Under the pieces are notes generated by a model. It was given only the letters and a program-made list of their open reading frames with translations, did no database searches and was not told where the DNA came from. A stretch of 64,000 nt of DNA from Hyphococcus sp. (GTDB lineage Bacteria; Pseudomonadota; Alphaproteobacteria; Caulobacterales; Parvularculaceae): assembly GCA_021776375.1 (NCBI GenBank), contig JAJFGA010000001.1, forward strand, positions 1 through 64,000, given 5' to 3'. Both the position numbers and the translations under genes were made by a program. This document shows, piece by piece, positions 55,247 to 62,775 of the stretch (position 1 is the first letter of the stretch; every line of letters begins with the position of its first letter).

Positions 55247-55921
55247 CTACGTAGAAGAAAACCGAAAGCGGCACGCATTCGCGCCTGTCGCCATGCAAGA
55301 GGCGTGTTCGACTTCCGCGCCCGCCGCCTCACGTAAGAAGGCAAGGTCGAGCGCACACACGTCCGGATGCGTCTTGGCGAGCGTATGATAGATGCAGTTG
55401 TAGGCGCGGATTTCAGGCGGCGCTTGCAGGCCGGCTGATGCATCGACCTCTGCATCGAAACCCAGCTCCTGCAGAATGGTGGCAATGGCGTGAATGCGCG
55501 CGTCGAGATCTTTACCGTTTAGGCGGGGCGCGCAATCTTGCGCCAGTTTGCGGCCAATTTGTTCCAGAATAGTGTGGGTTTGCTCAGCACCCAGAGCGCC
55601 GATCAGCGCTTCGAGTGCATGTAACGAAAATGCATCATAGTTTTTTGGAAACCGGTGTAACCCGCTTTCCGTTAGCGCGTAGACCCGCCCGGGCCGCCCG
55701 CCGGTCGCGACAACATCGTTGCTGGCAATATGGCCGTCGCGTTCCAGCGCAGTCAAATGTTGGTTAACAGCGGTTCGTGTGACGCCGATTTCACCAGCGA
55801 TACGATCAACGGTCAGGCCGGGCTTGTTGTGTAGCAAAAGCCGCAACAGGGCGCTTTGTGTTGCACCAAAACCGGCCACTGGCTCCGTACTTTCTAACGC
55901 CTGTTCAGTTTTTCGTGACAT
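55247..55921 (-). CDS. Winged-helix regulator with four C-terminal cysteines (SufR-like)
   Basis: 224-aa regulator of the COG2345 type. The N-terminal winged helix is visible as LLHNKPGLTVDRIAGEIGVTRTAVNQHL with the wing GGRPGRVYALTESG. The C-terminus carries C176, C189, C209 and C217 (CX12CX19CX7C), reminiscent of the Fe-S cluster site of SufR-type repressors, although the spacing differs. It is divergent from the DUF4142-cupredoxin pair, with a 28-bp palindrome between them that is an obvious operator. Redox or metal sensing is inferred; suf genes are not nearby. Convergent with the M28 peptidase. Confidence 0.85.
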   Translation of the reverse strand: MSRKTEQALESTEPVAGFGATQSALLRLLLHNKPGLTVDRIAGEIGVTRTAVNQHLTALERDGHIASNDVVATGGRPGRVYALTESGLHRFPKNYDAFSLHALEALIGALGAEQTHTILEQIGRKLAQDCAPRLNGKDLDARIHAIATILQELGFDAEVDASAGLQAPPEIRAYNCIYHTLAKTHPDVCALDLAFLREAAGAEVEHASCMATGANACRFRFSST

Positions 55922-55959
55922 CGGGTCCGCCTGTGTTGCGTTCTATCATCATATAATGT

Positions 55960-55987
55960 AGTTATGACATATAAATATGTTATAACT
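55960..55987 (+). promoter_or_regulatory. 28-bp near-perfect palindrome, likely operator
   Basis: AGTTATGACATAT (55960-55972) and ATATGTTATAACT (55975-55987) are inverted around AA with a single mismatch. It lies 39 bp from the regulator start and 80 bp from the DUF4142 start, in an AT-rich island. Its position fits binding by the divergently encoded winged-helix dimer to control both directions. Confidence 0.7.
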
Positions 55988-56066
55988 GAGTAAACTTAAG
56001 ACTCTCCCATGGCCTACGGCGGCGATCATGCAGCCGCCGGCCGCATCAAAACAAAGGAATTCGACG

Positions 56067-56600
56067 ATGTTTCGTAAAATTTTTCTATCATGCGCCGCCG
56101 GGCTGCTTGCCGTTCTGGGCGCCTCGTCTGCAAATGCTGAAGATGGCGGTCTTAACGATATGCAAATTGCTCATATCGCTTATGTCGCCGGTCAGATCGA
56201 CATTCAATACGCCAATATTGCGCTGGAACGCTCTCACAATACCGATGTTCGCGCTTTCGCCGAAACGATGCTACGGGATCATAAATCGGTCAATGACGCC
56301 GCTCTCGCCTTACTTGAAAAGCTTGGCGCCTCGCCAGAGGACAACCCGACCAGCCAGTCGCTGCAAGCGTCGGCCGCCGCCAAGCGCGCCGAACTGAAGG
56401 CGTTGAAAGGCGCGGCGTTTGACCGCGCCTATGCAGCCAATGAGCTTGCCTATCACCAGTTCGTCAACAAAACCGTTGAGGGCACGTTTATTCCGGCAGC
56501 GCAAAACGCAGAATTCAAGGACCTTCTCGGCGTCGCCTTGGCGACCTTTAAAGTTCATGAAGGTCATGCTGAAGCACTAGTTGGAAAATTGGGCAAGTGA
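56067..56600 (+). CDS. DUF4142 exported protein
   Basis: 177-aa periplasmic protein. The signal peptide covers about residues 1-24 (ending SSANAED). The mature chain is a helical bundle with DMQIAHIAYVAGQIDIQYANIAL, FAETMLRDHKSVNDAAL and YQFVNKTVEGTFIPAA-like helices (written YHQFVNKTVEG here), matching the ferritin-like DUF4142 domain. AAAGGA lies upstream of ATG 56067. It is coupled to the following cupredoxin gene, whose start overlaps its stop. Many DUF4142 genes occur with stress or copper genes; the function is not established. Confidence 0.85.
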   Translation: MFRKIFLSCAAGLLAVLGASSANAEDGGLNDMQIAHIAYVAGQIDIQYANIALERSHNTDVRAFAETMLRDHKSVNDAALALLEKLGASPEDNPTSQSLQASAAAKRAELKALKGAAFDRAYAANELAYHQFVNKTVEGTFIPAAQNAEFKDLLGVALATFKVHEGHAEALVGKLGK

Positions 56601-56953
56601 TGGCCAGCCTGGGCGTTAAAGTAATGAGACCGGGGTTATGGATTGGTCTCGGCGTGATGATCGCTGGCGGTGTGTTATCGCTGGCGACATCGGCGGCGGC
56701 GGAAACCCATGTGGTGGAAATGCGCGGCTTTGAGTTTTTTCCAGCGGAGGTCAACGTTGCTATTGGTGACACCATCGTCTGGGTAAACAAAGACGTCGTC
56801 CCTCACACGGCAACGGCTGGAGACGGTGCGTGGGATTCCGGGTTGATGGAAACGGGCGATGAATTTTCACTGGTCGTGGAAGATACCGTCAACGTTGGCG
56901 ATTATGTCTGCACGTTCCACCCAACCATGGTCGGCGTGATCAGCGTCGATTAA
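56600..56953 (+). CDS. Plastocyanin/azurin-like blue copper protein
   Basis: 117-aa exported cupredoxin. The signal region is about residues 1-34, ending SAAAET. The copper site is complete: H69 in VVPHTAT, C104 and H107 in YVCTFHPTM, and M110, the order and spacing of type 1 copper proteins. ATG 56600 overlaps the DUF4142 stop (TGATG); a GTG at 56597 is the alternative. It would carry electrons in the periplasm or bind copper. Together with the cysteine-rich regulator and the palindrome upstream it suggests a redox- or copper-responsive unit. Confidence 0.9.
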   Translation: MASLGVKVMRPGLWIGLGVMIAGGVLSLATSAAAETHVVEMRGFEFFPAEVNVAIGDTIVWVNKDVVPHTATAGDGAWDSGLMETGDEFSLVVEDTVNVGDYVCTFHPTMVGVISVD

Positions 56954-57010
56954 ATATCTGAGCGAACAAGTCACCATCGCTTGCGGTGGTGACGATCCCT
57001 TCGCGGCGTA

Positions 57011-57111
57011 CTAGACTGCGTTCACTTTTTGTCGAATCTGGAACGCAGTCTAGATTCTTTAGTGGTCGCGTGTTCGAACCCAAAAACCGCCTACACTTTT
57101 TGTGAACACGC
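57011..57111 (+). repeat. Dispersed double-hairpin repeat, copy B
   Basis: 101 bp, closely matching 15639-15737 in the same orientation. Here the first hairpin is a perfect 13-bp stem, CTAGACTGCGTTC (57011-57023) with GAACGCAGTCTAG (57041-57053); the second is GCGTGTTC (57068-57075) with GAACACGC (57104-57111). It lies 31 bp upstream of bioB, so the bioB transcript must begin in it, cross it, or start in the short gap. Confidence 0.85.
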
Positions 57112-57142
57112 TATATGCTGGCGCGCGGCGAAGGGATTTTTT

Positions 57143-58105
57143 ATGGATGGTGATTTGAGGGCTGGCGCTGGCGCGCGGATTTGGGCGCGCGAAGACATTG
57201 AAGCGTTGATGGCGCTTGCCTTCACGGAGTTGATCTTTCGCGCGGCGGAGATCCATCGTCAGAATTTTAATCCAACCGAAGTTCAAGCCTCCCGGCTGAT
57301 GTCGATTAAAACTGGCGGCTGCCCCGAAGATTGCGGCTATTGCAGTCAGTCAGCGCATTTTAAGACCGGGCTGAAAGCCTCAAAAATGACTGCCGTGGGT
57401 GCTGTTGTTGCGGAGGCCAAGCGCGCAAAAATAGAAGGCGCTTCACGATTTTGCATGGGCGCGGCGTGGCGCTCGCCCAACGCCCGTGACATGGCGGCTT
57501 TGTGCGAGATGGTGGGGGAGGTCAAAGCGCTCGGCCTTGAGACCTGCATGACGCTTGGCATGTTGTCGGATGAACAAGCCGCGCAGCTTAGCGAGGCCGG
57601 CCTTGAATATTACAATCATAATATCGACACCTCGCCGGAATATTATAACCGTATGGTCTCGACACGGACGTTTAAGGATCGCATCGATACGCTGGAGCGG
57701 GTCCGCAAATCCGGCATGAAAGTTTGCTGCGGCGGCATTGTCGGCATGGGCGAGGCGGCCGAAGACCGGGTCGGGTTTCTGCTGGCGCTCGCCAATATGG
57801 CGCCGCCGCCGGAGTCAGTCCCGATCAACGCCCTGATGCCAATAGAGGGAACCCCGCTTGGCGACGCCGAGCCGATTGCAGCCATCGAGTTCGCCCGCCT
57901 CATCGCTGTCGCGCGCATTCTGATGCCGACTTCGTATGTGCGATTGTCGGCAGGCCGCGAGAACATGAGCGATGAAGCCCAGGCGCTGTGTTTTCTTGCG
58001 GGCGCAAACTCAATCTTCATTGGTGATGAGTTGCTGACAACAAATAATCCGGGTCAGGACAAAGACGCGGCGTTGTTTGAGCGATTGGGTGTGCGGTTGG
58101 TGTAG
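57143..58105 (+). CDS. bioB: Biotin synthase
   Basis: Radical SAM enzyme inserting sulfur into dethiobiotin. The cluster motif is C60-PED-C64-GY-C67 in [13 protein letters not shown]. Downstream blocks include [19 protein letters not shown]-like [36 protein letters not shown] and [13 protein letters not shown], all typical. ATG 57143 (320 aa) follows AAGGGA; the frame continues upstream into the dispersed repeat but has no family similarity there. No other bio genes adjoin it. Confidence 0.97.
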   Translation: MDGDLRAGAGARIWAREDIEALMALAFTELIFRAAEIHRQNFNPTEVQASRLMSIKTGGCPEDCGYCSQSAHFKTGLKASKMTAVGAVVAEAKRAKIEGASRFCMGAAWRSPNARDMAALCEMVGEVKALGLETCMTLGMLSDEQAAQLSEAGLEYYNHNIDTSPEYYNRMVSTRTFKDRIDTLERVRKSGMKVCCGGIVGMGEAAEDRVGFLLALANMAPPPESVPINALMPIEGTPLGDAEPIAAIEFARLIAVARILMPTSYVRLSAGRENMSDEAQALCFLAGANSIFIGDELLTTNNPGQDKDAALFERLGVRLV

Positions 58106-58182
58106 TTATTTTGCGCAGGCGTGCAGCGTTATGGTGTTGTGCTATGCGACAGTAAACTTACCGAGTAATGTGGAGGGTGGCA

Positions 58183-59349
58183 GTGTTAAGGCAAATGCTT
58201 TTAGGTGCGGCTGTTGCGATGCTTACCGGATGTTCGAGCATCCATGATGGTGCGCGCAGCCTTGTATCGAGTGCTACTGATAATATTGCTCCTGAAGCGC
58301 CGGACGGCGCCATCCGTGCTGTGCCGATGCCCGCCGCGGCGCTTGACGCCAACAAAACCCTGACGCGGATCATCTTTGCTTCCTGCGGTCATCAAAACGA
58401 AGACCAATCGATATGGGACCAGCTCGCCGCCGAAAACCCGGACCTGATCCTCTATGTCGGCGACAATGTTTATGGCGATGCGCGTTTTGACGATCCGTCG
58501 CTGCCGACGCTGAAGGCGGCCTATATGCGCCTTGCGCAGTCCGAGCCGTTTTCCAGAGCCCGCGCTGCCGCGCCGATGCTGACGGTCTGGGACGATCATG
58601 ATTATGGCGCTAATGACGGCGGGAAAGACTATCCGTTTAAAGAACAATCAGAGGCGTTGTTTGAATATGTCTGGGCGCTGCCCAAAGATGATCCGCGCCG
58701 CGCCCATCCGGGTGCGTACGGCTCATGGATGATAGGGGCTGAGGATGGCCGGCGCGTTCAAATCATCATGCTCGATACGCGCTATTTTCGCTCGCCGCTG
58801 AAGCGGACCGATGAGCCTGGCGCAAAAGGCAAGGAGCGCTATGTTCCCGATCCCGACCCTTCAAAAACCATGCTTGGCGATGCGCAATGGGCGTGGCTGG
58901 AAGCGGAGTTGAAAAAGCCCGCAGATTTGCGCCTTCTCGTCTCATCGGTGCAGGTTATTTCTGACGGCCATGGCTGGGAGGGGTGGAAAATGCTGCCCGC
59001 AGACCGCAGCCGTCTTTACACAGTAATCGATGAGACGGATGCGGATAATCTCATCATCCTTTCCGGCGACCGCCACTCGGGATCGCTCTATCGCAAACAG
59101 GGCGTCAATGCGCATTCATTGTTTGAGGCGACATCGTCGTCGTTAAACCTGCCGGCTTCGAAGTGGCGCGCCGAATCTGGCGAGTCCTGGGTTGAGCCGG
59201 GGCCAAACCGTATTTCGGAAATGTATTACGACGTCAATTACGGGGTGATTGATATTGATTGGGAAAAGGGCGCCGTTGACGTCGCAATTCGCAATGGGAC
59301 GGGTGAAACTATGATGAACGAAACGGTCGCGTTTGCGCATTCGCAGTAG
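58183..59349 (+). CDS. PhoD-like alkaline phosphatase, lipoprotein
   Basis: Exported metallophosphatase of the PhoD family. The start is taken as GTG 58183, five bases after GGAGGG; it gives a short lipoprotein signal with cysteine 17 in LTGC. An upstream ATG at 58168 would place the ribosome binding site inside the gene. Metal-site blocks are FASCGHQNED, LYVGDNVYGDAR, VWDDHDYGANDGG, IMLDTRYF and ILSGDRHSGS. Length 388 aa. Substrate may be a phosphodiester or phospholipid; no pho box was found. Convergent with rplS. Confidence 0.9.
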   Translation: MLRQMLLGAAVAMLTGCSSIHDGARSLVSSATDNIAPEAPDGAIRAVPMPAAALDANKTLTRIIFASCGHQNEDQSIWDQLAAENPDLILYVGDNVYGDARFDDPSLPTLKAAYMRLAQSEPFSRARAAAPMLTVWDDHDYGANDGGKDYPFKEQSEALFEYVWALPKDDPRRAHPGAYGSWMIGAEDGRRVQIIMLDTRYFRSPLKRTDEPGAKGKERYVPDPDPSKTMLGDAQWAWLEAELKKPADLRLLVSSVQVISDGHGWEGWKMLPADRSRLYTVIDETDADNLIILSGDRHSGSLYRKQGVNAHSLFEATSSSLNLPASKWRAESGESWVEPGPNRISEMYYDVNYGVIDIDWEKGAVDVAIRNGTGETMMNETVAFAHSQ

Positions 59350-59354
59350 CTAAC

Positions 59355-59376
59355 AAAAAACGGCCCCGAAGGGCCA
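59355..59376 (-). terminator. Intrinsic terminator of the rimM-trmD-rplS operon
   Basis: On the minus strand GGCCC, loop TTCG, GGGCC is followed by G and a six-T run (59360-59355), 28 bp after the rplS stop. The plus-strand reading has a weaker T-rich flank, so it may also serve the convergent PhoD gene. Confidence 0.88.
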
Positions 59377-59403
59377 CTTTTAAATTCCTGATTTTCGCTC
59401 GCT

Positions 59404-59781
59404 CTACTTCGCGGCTTTCTTGCCGCGACGGTCGACCTTTTCTTTGATGCGTGCGGATTTTCCGCGGCGCTCGCGCAGGTAATAAAGCTTCGCGCGGCGC
59501 ACCTTGCCGCGGCGGACAACGTCGATGCTATCGACCAGCGGCGAGTAGATCGGAAACACCCGCTCAACGCCTTCGCCGAACGAGATTTTGCGGACCGTAA
59601 AGCTCTCATTGAGCCCGCCGCCCTTGCGTGCGATGCAGACGCCTTCAAACGCCTGGATGCGTTCGCGCTCGCCTTCTTTGACTTTGACATTGACGCGCAC
59701 GGTATCGCCCGGCGCAAATTCCGGCACTTGTTTGCCTAATTCTTCGATATGCTCTTTTTCGAGCTGCTCGATGATGTTCAT
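59404..59781 (-). CDS. rplS: 50S ribosomal protein L19
   Basis: Ribosomal protein at the 30S-50S interface, 125 aa. The N-terminal [67 protein letters not shown] and [22 protein letters not shown] blocks are conserved. Its ATG overlaps the trmD stop by four bases. Last gene of the operon, followed by an intrinsic terminator. Very secure. Confidence 0.98.
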   Translation of the reverse strand: MNIIEQLEKEHIEELGKQVPEFAPGDTVRVNVKVKEGERERIQAFEGVCIARKGGGLNESFTVRKISFGEGVERVFPIYSPLVDSIDVVRRGKVRRAKLYYLRERRGKSARIKEKVDRRGKKAAK

Positions 59782-60503
59782 CGTTTCGGTTCCTTGTTTT
59801 TATCGCGCCGGATAGGACCGTCAGCTAAAAACCTCTCCCAGAGGTCCGGTCGTCGCGTCCGCGTTATTTTTTCCGCTTCTTCGCGCCGCCATTTCGCGAT
59901 TCTTTGATGATCGCCAGAAAGCAGCACGTCCGGGATCGCCCGGCCTTCAAATTCCCGGGGCCGCGTATACTGGGGGTATTCCAGCAAACCGCCCTCAAAG
60001 CTTTCCTCACGCACGGAGGAAGCCGAGCCCAATACCCCGGGGATGAGCCGGACGCAAGCCTCTATAAGGGCCATGGCGGCGATTTCCCCACCGGCCAGGA
60101 CAAAATCCCCGACTGAGACTTCCTCAATGTCCCGAGCGGCGAAAACCCGCTCGTCTATGCCTTCAAAACGGCCGCAAACGGCAATCAACCCGCCGCCGCT
60201 GGCCAGCGTGTGGGCGCGCGCTTGCGTAAGTGGGGCGCCGCGCGGGGTCAGACAGACAATTGGTCTGCCGTCTTTCGGGACCGCGTCGATCGCCTGGGCC
60301 AGAATATCGGCGCGCATTACCAGTCCGGCGCCGCCGCCAGCGGGCGTGTCATCGACCGAGCCATATTTATTGTCGGAAAAGTCACGGATATTAAGCGTGT
60401 CGAGCGCCCAATGGCCTTCCGCCCGGCCGCGCCCCAGCACCGAAGCGTCGAGCGGGCCGGGAAACATCTCCGGAAAGAGCGTGAGAACAGTTGCGCGCCA
60501 CAT
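59778..60503 (-). CDS. trmD: tRNA (guanine-N1)-methyltransferase
   Basis: Methylates G37 of tRNAs reading C-starting codons; a trefoil-knot SAM enzyme. ATG 60503 ([18 protein letters not shown]) is the family start; a longer frame reaches 60521. Conserved blocks are [52 protein letters not shown] and [15 protein letters not shown]. Length 241 aa. Coupled to rplS downstream; rimM lies 51 bp upstream. Confidence 0.97.
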   Translation of the reverse strand: MWRATVLTLFPEMFPGPLDASVLGRGRAEGHWALDTLNIRDFSDNKYGSVDDTPAGGGAGLVMRADILAQAIDAVPKDGRPIVCLTPRGAPLTQARAHTLASGGGLIAVCGRFEGIDERVFAARDIEEVSVGDFVLAGGEIAAMALIEACVRLIPGVLGSASSVREESFEGGLLEYPQYTRPREFEGRAIPDVLLSGDHQRIAKWRREEAEKITRTRRPDLWERFLADGPIRRDKNKEPKR

Positions 60504-60554
60504 AAGGGGCTCAGATCGCATGACGGCGCGAGCGGGGCAAGGGAGGCGTTCCGC

Positions 60555-61115
60555 CTAACCGCCATCCTCGCCAGCTTCAGGGGCGACACCTTCATCAACC
60601 ACAACCGCCGCCCGCCGCACGGTGATTTTACCGCCCGTAACATCAACGCTCGGAACATTTTCCTTGGTGAAGCGCACCAGCCGCATGCCGTTTAATCCCG
60701 GAATGCCCATAAGTTCGATGACGTCGCCGGCGCCGAAATTATAAACCGCGTTGACGGCGCCGAGCGGGGCGCCCTCCTCGTCAACCGCTTCCAGGCCGAC
60801 AAGATCGTTTAAATAAAATTCGTCTTCGTCCGGCGCGGGGAGTTTGTCGCGGTCCACATAAAAGCGGGCGCCTTTCAAAATTTCTGCGTCCTCGCGGCTG
60901 TGGATTTCCGGCGCTCGCACCAGAACAAAGTCCGCTTTCAAGTTGCGTATGACGGTAAGTGTGAACTGGCGCTTGCCGTCTTCGGTCTCAACCGGGCCGT
61001 AGGCGGCGATATTGCTCGGGTCTTCGGTGAAGCACTTGACCTTCGCCTCGCCTCTGACGCCATGGGCGCCGGCAAAGGCGCCGAGGCATATGCGGGTTTG
61101 GGTAGTGTCGCTCAT
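60555..61115 (-). CDS. rimM: 16S rRNA processing protein RimM
   Basis: 30S maturation factor that contacts S19. ATG 61115 (MSDTTQTRICLGAFAGAHGVRGEAKV) is typical; the N-terminal barrel is followed by a PRC-barrel with EDEFYLNDLVGLEAVDEEG and a C-terminal FVPFTKE-like end (written LVRFTKENVP here). Length 186 aa. It overlaps an upstream MFS transporter gene by four bases. Its usual partner rpsP is elsewhere in this window. Confidence 0.96.
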   Translation of the reverse strand: MSDTTQTRICLGAFAGAHGVRGEAKVKCFTEDPSNIAAYGPVETEDGKRQFTLTVIRNLKADFVLVRAPEIHSREDAEILKGARFYVDRDKLPAPDEDEFYLNDLVGLEAVDEEGAPLGAVNAVYNFGAGDVIELMGIPGLNGMRLVRFTKENVPSVDVTGGKITVRRAAVVVDEGVAPEAGEDGG

Positions 61116-62353
61116 GGCTGCGCATCCGGCGCGTGTTGTTGAAACAGAACCCCTTTTTCCGCCCACAGGATAACCAGCAACGCGGCGACGCCGAGCCAGG
61201 CAAAGCCCATAATAATCGGCGTGGTTGTACCGTCATAATACTGGCCGATAACGCCGCCGAGAAATCCTGCAAGCGTAGTTCCGGCAAACCCGTTTGCCGC
61301 TGCGGCAGAGCCGGCGATATGCCCCATCGGCTCCATCGCCAACGCATTTGCATTCGGCCCGATAAGCCCAAGCGCAAAGAATGAGATCGACATAAACGCC
61401 ATGAACATCATGAAGCTTTCGCCATTGCTGGCGGCGGCAATCAGGTGAAAGAGATTGGCGACGATAAAAATTAGGATCGCCGTATGGGATATCCGCCGCA
61501 TGCCAAACCGCGAGACCAGGCGTGCATTGATCAGCGTAGCCGCCGCCAGTGAGCCGGCAATGGCCGCAAAGGCGATTGGAAAGCGTTGACCGAGGTTGAA
61601 AGTTTCAAGGAAAACCTGCTCAGCGGTGCTGATATATCCAAACAATGCGCCGAAACAAAGGGCTGAGGCCAGCGTATAGCCGATGGCGACCCGGTTGCGG
61701 ATAAACTCAAGATAGTTTGTGAGAATGGGTCCGGGCTGCAACGGTTTGCGGTGCTCTGGCGCAAGCGTCTCCGGTAGCCGCCAGCCAAGCCATAGCGCCA
61801 ACACGACGCCATATATAAGCAGTGTAAGGAAAATCCCCCGCCATGGGCCAGCCATGAGAACAAGCTGGCCGAGCCCGGGGGCGAGAATGGGCGCCGCCAT
61901 GAAAACAGTAATGGCGAGCGACATGACTTCGGCCATGCGGCGGCCCGAACATTGATCGCGAACAATCGCAATTGCAGCGACCCGCGTCGCCGCGGTCGCG
62001 ACACCCTGAAACGCGCGCGCTGCAAGCAGCAATGCAAATGACGACGCCATAATGGTGAGCGCAGAGCCGACGATATATCCGCCAAGCGCCCACATCAGCA
62101 CGCGCTTGCGCCCAAAGCGATCGACCATCGGACCGAAGAAAAGCTGGGCGACGCCATTGCCGAGTACATAGACAACGATGATGAGCTGGCGGTCATTACC
62201 CTGGGCGGCGCCAAATTCATCGCCGATCAGACCCAGCGCCGGCAGCATCATATCGATCGCCAATGCATTGAGCGCCATCACGCCGGCAACGATGGCGACA
62301 AGCTCCGCAAACGCAATGCGCGGCATGACGAAGGGTTTGGTTTCGGCGTCCAT
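61112..62353 (-). CDS. Bcr/CflA-type MFS drug exporter
   Basis: Inner-membrane proton antiporter, 413 aa with 12 transmembrane helices. The DHA1 signature ALAIDMMLPALGLIGDEF near the N-terminus, LFFGPMVDRFGRKRVLMWALG between helices 2 and 3, and RAFQGVATAATRVAAIAIVRD identify the Bcr/CflA group. ATG 62353 is preferred; a longer frame to 62524 would run through the divergent gene's promoter. Its stop overlaps the rimM start by four bases, so a drug-type pump is cotranscribed with ribosome assembly genes. Substrates cannot be predicted. Confidence 0.9.
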   Translation of the reverse strand: MDAETKPFVMPRIAFAELVAIVAGVMALNALAIDMMLPALGLIGDEFGAAQGNDRQLIIVVYVLGNGVAQLFFGPMVDRFGRKRVLMWALGGYIVGSALTIMASSFALLLAARAFQGVATAATRVAAIAIVRDQCSGRRMAEVMSLAITVFMAAPILAPGLGQLVLMAGPWRGIFLTLLIYGVVLALWLGWRLPETLAPEHRKPLQPGPILTNYLEFIRNRVAIGYTLASALCFGALFGYISTAEQVFLETFNLGQRFPIAFAAIAGSLAAATLINARLVSRFGMRRISHTAILIFIVANLFHLIAAASNGESFMMFMAFMSISFFALGLIGPNANALAMEPMGHIAGSAAAANGFAGTTLAGFLGGVIGQYYDGTTTPIIMGFAWLGVAALLVILWAEKGVLFQQHAPDAQP

Positions 62354-62486
62354 CCCCCGGGTTACGCCGCAGGGTATGGTTTTGCAATGGTCTTCAACTG
62401 GGATGAGTAAGCGAGCGGTAAAGGGATGCATTGCGCGCGCGATCTGTCTTATAGTGCCCGATGATTTGCAGTAATGGAGGCGCGAA

Positions 62487-62768
62487 GTGGACCATAAATC
62501 AGATAAGTCTGAGCCCGCCGACAATCTGAAGCTTTACTGGCGAGAGAATATAAAACTGGTCTGCGGCCTGCTTGTGATTTGGTTTGCGGTTTCCTTCGGC
62601 GCCGGTATTTTGTTTGTTGATATTTTGAACAAGGTGCAACTCGGCGGCGTTCCCTTAGGGTTTTGGTTTGCGCAACAGGGTTCAATCCTGGTTTTTGTTG
62701 TGTTGATTTTTGTCTATGTCGGGCGGGTCCACGTCATAGAAAAGCGCTTCGGCGTTAATGACGAATAG
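62487..62768 (+). CDS. DUF4212 small subunit of a sodium:solute symporter
   Basis: 93-aa protein with two transmembrane helices (about 25-48 and 63-84) and a conserved start around [26 protein letters not shown], the DUF4212 signature. The start is GTG 62487, with GGAGG six bases upstream. Such small proteins sit directly before VC_2705-type sodium:solute symporters and are thought to be their accessory subunit, as here: the symporter starts eight bases after its stop. Confidence 0.93.
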   Translation: MDHKSDKSEPADNLKLYWRENIKLVCGLLVIWFAVSFGAGILFVDILNKVQLGGVPLGFWFAQQGSILVFVVLIFVYVGRVHVIEKRFGVNDE

Positions 62769-62775
62769 CGCGGCC

